Source of the DNA: Accumulibacter sp.
Lineage (GTDB): Bacteria; Pseudomonadota; Gammaproteobacteria; Burkholderiales; Rhodocyclaceae
Length of the DNA: 36,956 bases
NCBI RefSeq assembly: GCF_023806635.1
Contig: NZ_JAMTDQ010000011.1
Span: 1 to 36,956 of the forward strand
Reading direction: 5' to 3'
The notes beneath the pieces are model-generated. The model did no database searches, was not told the origin of the DNA, and was given only the letters and a program-made list of their open reading frames with translations. The position numbers and the translations under genes were made by a program. This document shows positions 33,102-36,956 of this stretch, piece after piece (the first letter of the stretch is position 1; every line of letters starts with the position of its first letter).

Positions 33102-33827
33102 GGCAGGTCCCCAGGGGATTGGACTTGAGTGACAGGGCACGCCGGGGCTGCCGACGATGCCGAGCGTGGCATGCGCCGGAGGATAGCAAACCCATGGGTC
33201 CCAAGGCCAGTCCATCACACGAAACAGCACCATGAGTGTCGTGCCATAGACGCTGATCTGCTCATGGAAGCGGCGAATCAGCGGATCGGTGGGCACGGTG
33301 GTCGGCAGCGAGCCCTTGCAGGGCACGACCTGCAGCAGGGCCACTGCCTCGGAAGCCAGGCTGAAGAGCTGGCCGATGGTGGTCGCGTGCTTCTTGTCGA
33401 AGGTCATCTGGCCGAGGCAGCCGGCCGTCACCCATTCCTTTGGCAAGCCGCGCTTGCTGGCTACGTCACTCCACTTGCTGCCCTTCTGGAGCACGGGCAT
33501 GGGCGCGAGCATGCGCGATGCGTCGTGCTCCTTGTGGATGACAAAGGCAGTGGCGCTTTCTTTCTCGTAGAAGCCCAGCAGGTCAGCCATGATCAGCGGA
33601 CTGGCGTGCGTGATGGGAATGAAGCCGGTCCTGAGGCACTTCGTCGCCAGTGAACCCTTGTCCTGGGCCATCGCTTCGACGGCGCCGGAGGGGATGATGG
33701 ACGAGATCGCGGCCCAGGCCGCCGACGCGCCAACGCTGTGCAGAAACTCGCGGCGCTCGTTGTCGCGCGCAAGCAGTGCGTGCAGCACGGATGTCTCGAT
33801 GACGCGGTGGTTGAGGACGTCCGCCAC
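33102..33827 (-). pseudogene. Remnant of an NrtA/CmpA-like ABC substrate-binding protein
   Basis: The reading frame upstream of gloA is open for about 240 codons and contains pieces of a nitrate/bicarbonate-type binding protein: a twin-arginine-like start [16 protein letters not shown], the family opening [27 protein letters not shown] and [13 protein letters not shown]. Between and after these the family's middle and C-terminal domains are missing or unrecognisable. I take it as a decayed gene with internal deletions, whose frame by chance runs into gloA. No transporter partners remain nearby. Confidence 0.6.
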
Positions 33828-33947
33828 GATGCCGCGCCGTTGCCCGCGGGCGCCGCTGGTTTGCAGCGGGTTTACGTGTCGCTACGGTGGTGCAGGGGGC
33901 CGACATACCCTCATAATTCCGGCTCATCCGCCGACCCTTCCATCCTC

Positions 33948-34911
33948 GTGAAAAGCTCGCCCAATACTGCGTACGTGCTGGATCAAGCCCTGCTCACGGC
34001 CTTGTTCGATTCCCTGCTGGAGGCGGTTGTCGTCTATGACCCGGCCGGCCGCGTCGTTGCCGCAAACGAATCGGCGCCGGAAATTCTCGGGCTGAGCCTT
34101 GCCGAGATCACCGGCGAGACGGCCATGGATCTGGACTGGCGGGCAGTGCGTGCCGATGGCAGCCCATTTCCCGGCAAGCAGCACCCGGCGATGATCTGCC
34201 TGGAAACGGGGGTACCGGTCCGGGATGTGATCATGGGCGTAACGAGACGGGCCGGAAGAGAACGGCGCTGGCTCCGGATCCATGCCAGTCCGTTGCGGGT
34301 CGAACGCAAGCTTGTCGGTGCGTTCGCCTGTTTCGAGGACATCACCGACCGCAGGCGCATCGAGGCACAACTGTCTGAAGCTCATGAAAAGCTTGAACTG
34401 GCGCTGGTCGGTGCCAGCCTGGGCACCTACGATGCGCACCTGCCGAGCGGCCGCACCGAGGTCAATGACCGTTACCTGGCCCTGCTGGGGTATGCCCCCG
34501 GGGAACTCGCGATGTCGGTGGCGGCCTGGATGGATCGTGTCAACCAGGAAGACCTGCCGCGCATACAGTCGCACTACGACCGCGTTGTCACGGGCGACCT
34601 GCGGAATGTCGACATCGAGTACCGTCTGCGTCACAGGGATGGCAGCTGGGTGTGGCTGCATGACCGCGGGCGGGTCTTCAGTACCGATGCGCAGGGGCAG
34701 CCGATCCGGATCGCCGGTACGCTACTGGATATCACCGCCCGCAAGCAGGCCGAACTGGCGTTGCAGGAAAGCGAAGCGCGTTACCGCACGGTCGTCGAAT
34801 CGGCGCCCGATGCCATCCTGATCTTTCTCGACCAGCGTGTCGTCGTGGCCAACCCGGCCAGTGTCCGGCTGTTTCGGGCGACCTCCGAGCAGGAACTGCT
34901 CGGCCGAGAGC
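33948..34911 (+). pseudogene. PAS sensor histidine kinase, 5' part, interrupted by an IS element
   Basis: The first 321 or so codons of a cytoplasmic sensor kinase, from a GTG at 33948. Three PAS domains are visible: ALFDSLLEAVVVYDPAGRVVAANESA (first), LALVGASLGTYDAHLPSG with RHRDGSWVWLHDRGRV and GTLLDITARKQAE (second), and YRTVVESAPDAILIFLDQRVVVANPASVRLFRATSEQELLG (third, cut). Translation then runs into the insertion element. The gene continues at 36514 in another frame. No transmembrane segment is seen, so it probably sensed a cytoplasmic signal when intact. Confidence 0.82.
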
Positions 34912-34921
34912 CTGTGAAAAT
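34912..34921 (+). repeat. Left terminal inverted repeat of the IS1182-family element
   Basis: CTGTGAAAAT. Its first seven bases match the right end, and the whole decamer recurs inverted at 34974-34983, just inside the element. Confidence 0.55.
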
Positions 34922-34958
34922 ATTCCGCCAAGTCCGCCCGTCAGCCTGGCGCGTCCTG

Positions 34959-34964
34959 TATAAT
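34959..34964 (+). promoter_or_regulatory. -10 box of the transposase promoter
   Basis: A perfect TATAAT between the two inverted copies of the decamer at the left end. The in-frame ATG at 34963 overlaps it, so translation must start further on, most likely at 34996. No clear -35 is visible in the left end. Confidence 0.5.
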
Positions 34965-34995
34965 GACGTGGTCATTTTCACAGTGCGCCCTGCTC

Positions 34996-36378
34996 ATGAC
35001 CCAGACGGCAGCCTTGTTCCCCGACGAACCGACACAGCCGGCCAGACCAAGCGGCGAAGGCGCTGCGAGAAGCGCTCTGCCCAAGCCTGCGGCCCGTGTT
35101 CTGATGCCCAACCGCAATCAACTGGAACTGCGGGCAAGCGATCTGGAGTCGCTGTTGCCACCTGGGCATCGAGCACGGTTGGTTTGGGGCTACGTCGAAC
35201 GGCAGAACCTCGAAGGGCTATACGCCGGAATCAAAGCGGTGGAAGGCGGCGCGGGACGAGCGGCGATCGCCCCGGAGATTCTGTACGCCTTGTGGCTCTA
35301 CGCCACCCTGGAAGGCGTGGGCCATGCGCGTGGGATCGCGCGACTGACGCAGTCGCATGAGGCGTACCGGTGGATCTGTGGTGGCGTCCAAGTCAATTAC
35401 CACACCTTGGCGGACTTTCGCAGCCAAGAGGGCGATGCCCTGGACGACCTGCTGACCGATAACGTGGCGAGCCTGATGGCGGCAGGTGCCGTCAAGCTGA
35501 AGACAGTCGCGCAGGACGGGATGCGGGTCCGGGCGAGCGCCGGGGCCGCCTCGTTCCGGCGGGAGGAGCGGTTGAAAGCCTGCCTGGAGGCGGCGCGCCA
35601 GCAGGTCGCCACGCTGAAAGCACAACTGGCAGACGATCCGGCGGGCGAGACCGCGCGCAAGCAAGCGGCACGGCTGCGTGCGGTCAGCGAACGGGAAGCG
35701 CGCATTGAAGCCGCCCTGGCCCGGCAACCGGAGCTGGCGGCGATCAAGAAGCAGCAAGGCAAGGACCCGGAGGAGGCCCGTAGTTCGACGACCGACGCCG
35801 ACGCGACGATCATGAAGATGGGCGACGGAGGATTTCGCCCGGCGTTCAACTTTCAGTACGCCAGCGATACCGAAAGCCAGGTGATCATTGGCGTCGAGGT
35901 CGTGACCGCCGGTAGCGATCAAGGGCAGATGTCACCGATGGTTGAGCAGGTCAGCGAGCGCTGTGGTCAAAGTCCGGAGAACTGGCTGGTCGATGGCGGC
36001 TATCCGGGGCACGGGCAGATTGACGCCGTGGCCGAAACGACGACCGTCTATGCGCCTGTGCCCAAGGCCAAGAACCCCGAAACGAATGTTCACCAAGCGA
36101 AGCCGAAGGACAGCCCGGCGGTGGCCAAGTGGCGGGAGCGAATGGGCAGCGATGCCGCCAAGCTGCTCTACCGGGATCGCGCAGCGACTGCCGAGTGCGT
36201 GAATGCTCTGGCGCGCAACCGTGGCTTGAATCGACTCCAGGTTCGTGGTCTGAAGCGTGTCAAAGGGGTCGCGCTGCTGTTCGCCCTGGCGCACAACCTC
36301 ATGCGCGCTGTCAGCCTCGCACCCCAACTCGTCGGCATAGGGACAGGCACGTCCGTCGTACCGCAAGTGGCGGGATAA
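34996..36378 (+). CDS. IS1182-family transposase
   Basis: A 460-residue DDE transposase, complete. Family features: the DUF772-like N-terminal half (LESLLPPGHRARLVW, EILYALWLYATLEG, VNYHTLADFR), then the catalytic acidic residues in VAQDGMRVRAS, LVDGGYPGHG and the Glu in RAATAECVNALARNRGL. The end LLFALAHNLMRAV is also typical. A helical insertion (about 180-250, EERLKACLEAARQQVATLK) is normal in this family. I chose ATG 34996 because the upstream ATG at 34963 lies within the -10 box. Confidence 0.9.
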   Translation: MTQTAALFPDEPTQPARPSGEGAARSALPKPAARVLMPNRNQLELRASDLESLLPPGHRARLVWGYVERQNLEGLYAGIKAVEGGAGRAAIAPEILYALWLYATLEGVGHARGIARLTQSHEAYRWICGGVQVNYHTLADFRSQEGDALDDLLTDNVASLMAAGAVKLKTVAQDGMRVRASAGAASFRREERLKACLEAARQQVATLKAQLADDPAGETARKQAARLRAVSEREARIEAALARQPELAAIKKQQGKDPEEARSSTTDADATIMKMGDGGFRPAFNFQYASDTESQVIIGVEVVTAGSDQGQMSPMVEQVSERCGQSPENWLVDGGYPGHGQIDAVAETTTVYAPVPKAKNPETNVHQAKPKDSPAVAKWRERMGSDAAKLLYRDRAATAECVNALARNRGLNRLQVRGLKRVKGVALLFALAHNLMRAVSLAPQLVGIGTGTSVVPQVAG

Positions 36379-36506
36379 TCGGGAAAAAGTCACCGAAAAC
36401 CGGTCAATCGCGGGCAAGCAGCTCGCCAATTCATGCATTTTGCATACTCCGGCCCAGGGTGGCGTCAAGGGCTCGGTTGCGTCAATCGTGGCGCAGAACT
36501 GAAAAA

Positions 36507-36513
36507 TTCACAG
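36507..36513 (-). repeat. Right terminal inverted repeat of the IS1182-family element
   Basis: TTCACAG on plus, the inverse of the left-end CTGTGAA. The 135 bases from the transposase stop (36378) to here hold no gene. Confidence 0.55.
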
Positions 36514-36952
36514 CCTCCGAGATGTCTGGTCCCTGACCAGCCCGCGGTCGCACCCACTGCTGCGAGGGCGGATAGGGCGTGCCCTCGAGCCGGGAGGGGT
36601 GAATCCCGTTGCTGAGGTCGAGATCAGTTGCTGCGATGGGACGCCATTGCCCGTCGACGGCGTTTCGGCGGCCATTGAATACCAGGGGCGCCGCGCCGTC
36701 CATGTCACGATGCGCGACGCGACGCCGCGCAAGCACGCCGAAGCGCTGGTGCGGCAGCATCGGGAAGAGATGGAGCGGACGCTGGCCCTCCAGGTGGCGC
36801 ATCAGACCGTCGCCGGCATCGCACATGAATTGAACCAGCCGCTGAACGCCATCACCACGTTGGCCGAGGCTGCTCGCCAACAGTTGCACGGCTGCAATCC
36901 GGTTTGCGGTGGTTCCGGTCGTCTGGACAGCCACCGGGGTCGAATAAGCTAA
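36514..36952 (+). pseudogene. PAS sensor histidine kinase, 3' part, degenerate
   Basis: Beyond the element, the frame beginning near 36512 (SLRDVWSLTSPRSHPLL) completes the third PAS domain (VEISCCDGTPLPVDGVSAAIEYQGRRAVHVTMRDATPRKHA) and gives the histidine kinase dimerisation helix with its H-box VAGIAHELNQPLNAITTL. After this, the protein becomes unrecognisable (GCNPVCGGSGRLDSHRG) and ends at a TAA at 36950-36952, before any ATPase domain. A frameshift in the last 60 bases is likely, but the window ends four bases later, so the true fate of the gene is not known. Confidence 0.78.
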
Positions 36953-36956
36953 GGCC

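Larger units (their letters stand above)
34912..36513 (+). mobile_element. IS1182-family insertion sequence
   Basis: About 1.6 kb carrying one transposase gene and short terminal inverted repeats that start CTGTGAA. It splits the PAS domain of a sensor kinase. I could not fix the exact ends or a target-site duplication: GCC is present on both sides but removing one copy does not restore the kinase frame. IS1182-family elements have variable or no duplications, so this is not in conflict with the family. Confidence 0.8.

Noticed and set aside
34909-36515. Target-site duplication AGCC or GCC of the IS element
   Set aside because: The short match is at both junctions, but it is too short to be meaningful, does not agree with symmetric ends, and does not restore the kinase reading frame when collapsed.
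1-36956. CRISPR arrays, tRNA or rRNA genes, riboswitches
   Set aside because: No regularly spaced repeats, no cloverleaf or rRNA-like sequence and no known riboswitch core was noticed on reading both strands by eye; a covariance-model search was not possible.

Overview
The window is GC-rich bacterial DNA with tightly packed genes and many 4-base ATGA/GTGA overlaps. The housekeeping genes (waaF, an AlgC-type sugar mutase, ilvE, nudJ-mnmA, a YbiT-type ABC-F protein, a TRAP-free DASS transporter, gloA) point to a Gram-negative proteobacterium. A betaproteobacterium of the Rhodocyclales/Accumulibacter kind is my best guess, made from overall gene style and not from any database comparison.

Region by region. 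(1) 93-2168: a promoter, then ugpB-ugpQ, a glycerophosphodiester scavenging pair with no permease genes between them. (2) 2484-8779, minus strand: an EAL-HDOD signalling protein, a phosphomannomutase/phosphoglucomutase, a YheT hydrolase, a SnoaL-like protein, heptosyltransferase waaF, a small zinc-finger protein and ilvE, largely envelope sugar supply and core metabolism. (3) 8887-13534: nudJ, a secreted hypothetical protein and mnmA on plus; the YbiT-type ABC-F ATPase on minus; a universal stress protein on plus.

(4) 13619-25968 is an accessory island and the most interesting part of the window. On the minus strand, in transcription order, it encodes a B12-type radical SAM enzyme, a nitrilase-superfamily enzyme, a protein with winged-helix-like segments, an 889-residue KGGVGR ATPase with a TPR-like helical half, a PqqD-like RiPP recognition element, an ATP-grasp ligase, a 61-residue peptide, a type III PLP decarboxylase and a transglutaminase-like protein. 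A divergent Nudix-like gene flanks the set. The peptide exactly fills the space between the ligase and the decarboxylase, has a strong ribosome binding site, is translationally coupled on both sides, and carries a Y-x-x-P-x-I motif like that of RiPP leaders bound by PqqD domains. I read the last five or six genes as an unrecognised RiPP-like or peptide-scaffold pathway. The link to the KGGVGR ATPase (11-base gene overlap) suggests it may be under NTP-driven signalling control or part of a conflict system.

(5) 26270-33101, minus strand: a likely envelope-related run (beta-propeller protein, polysaccharide deacetylase, fatty acid hydroxylase, HD hydrolase, two lipoproteins, DASS transporter), preceded by gloA and an FmdE-like gene. 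(6) 33102-36952 is decaying DNA: a remnant of an NrtA/CmpA-like binding protein, then a PAS sensor kinase gene cut in two by an IS1182-family element of about 1.6 kb, with the kinase's 3' part also losing frame after its H-box. I found no tRNA, rRNA, CRISPR array or riboswitch.
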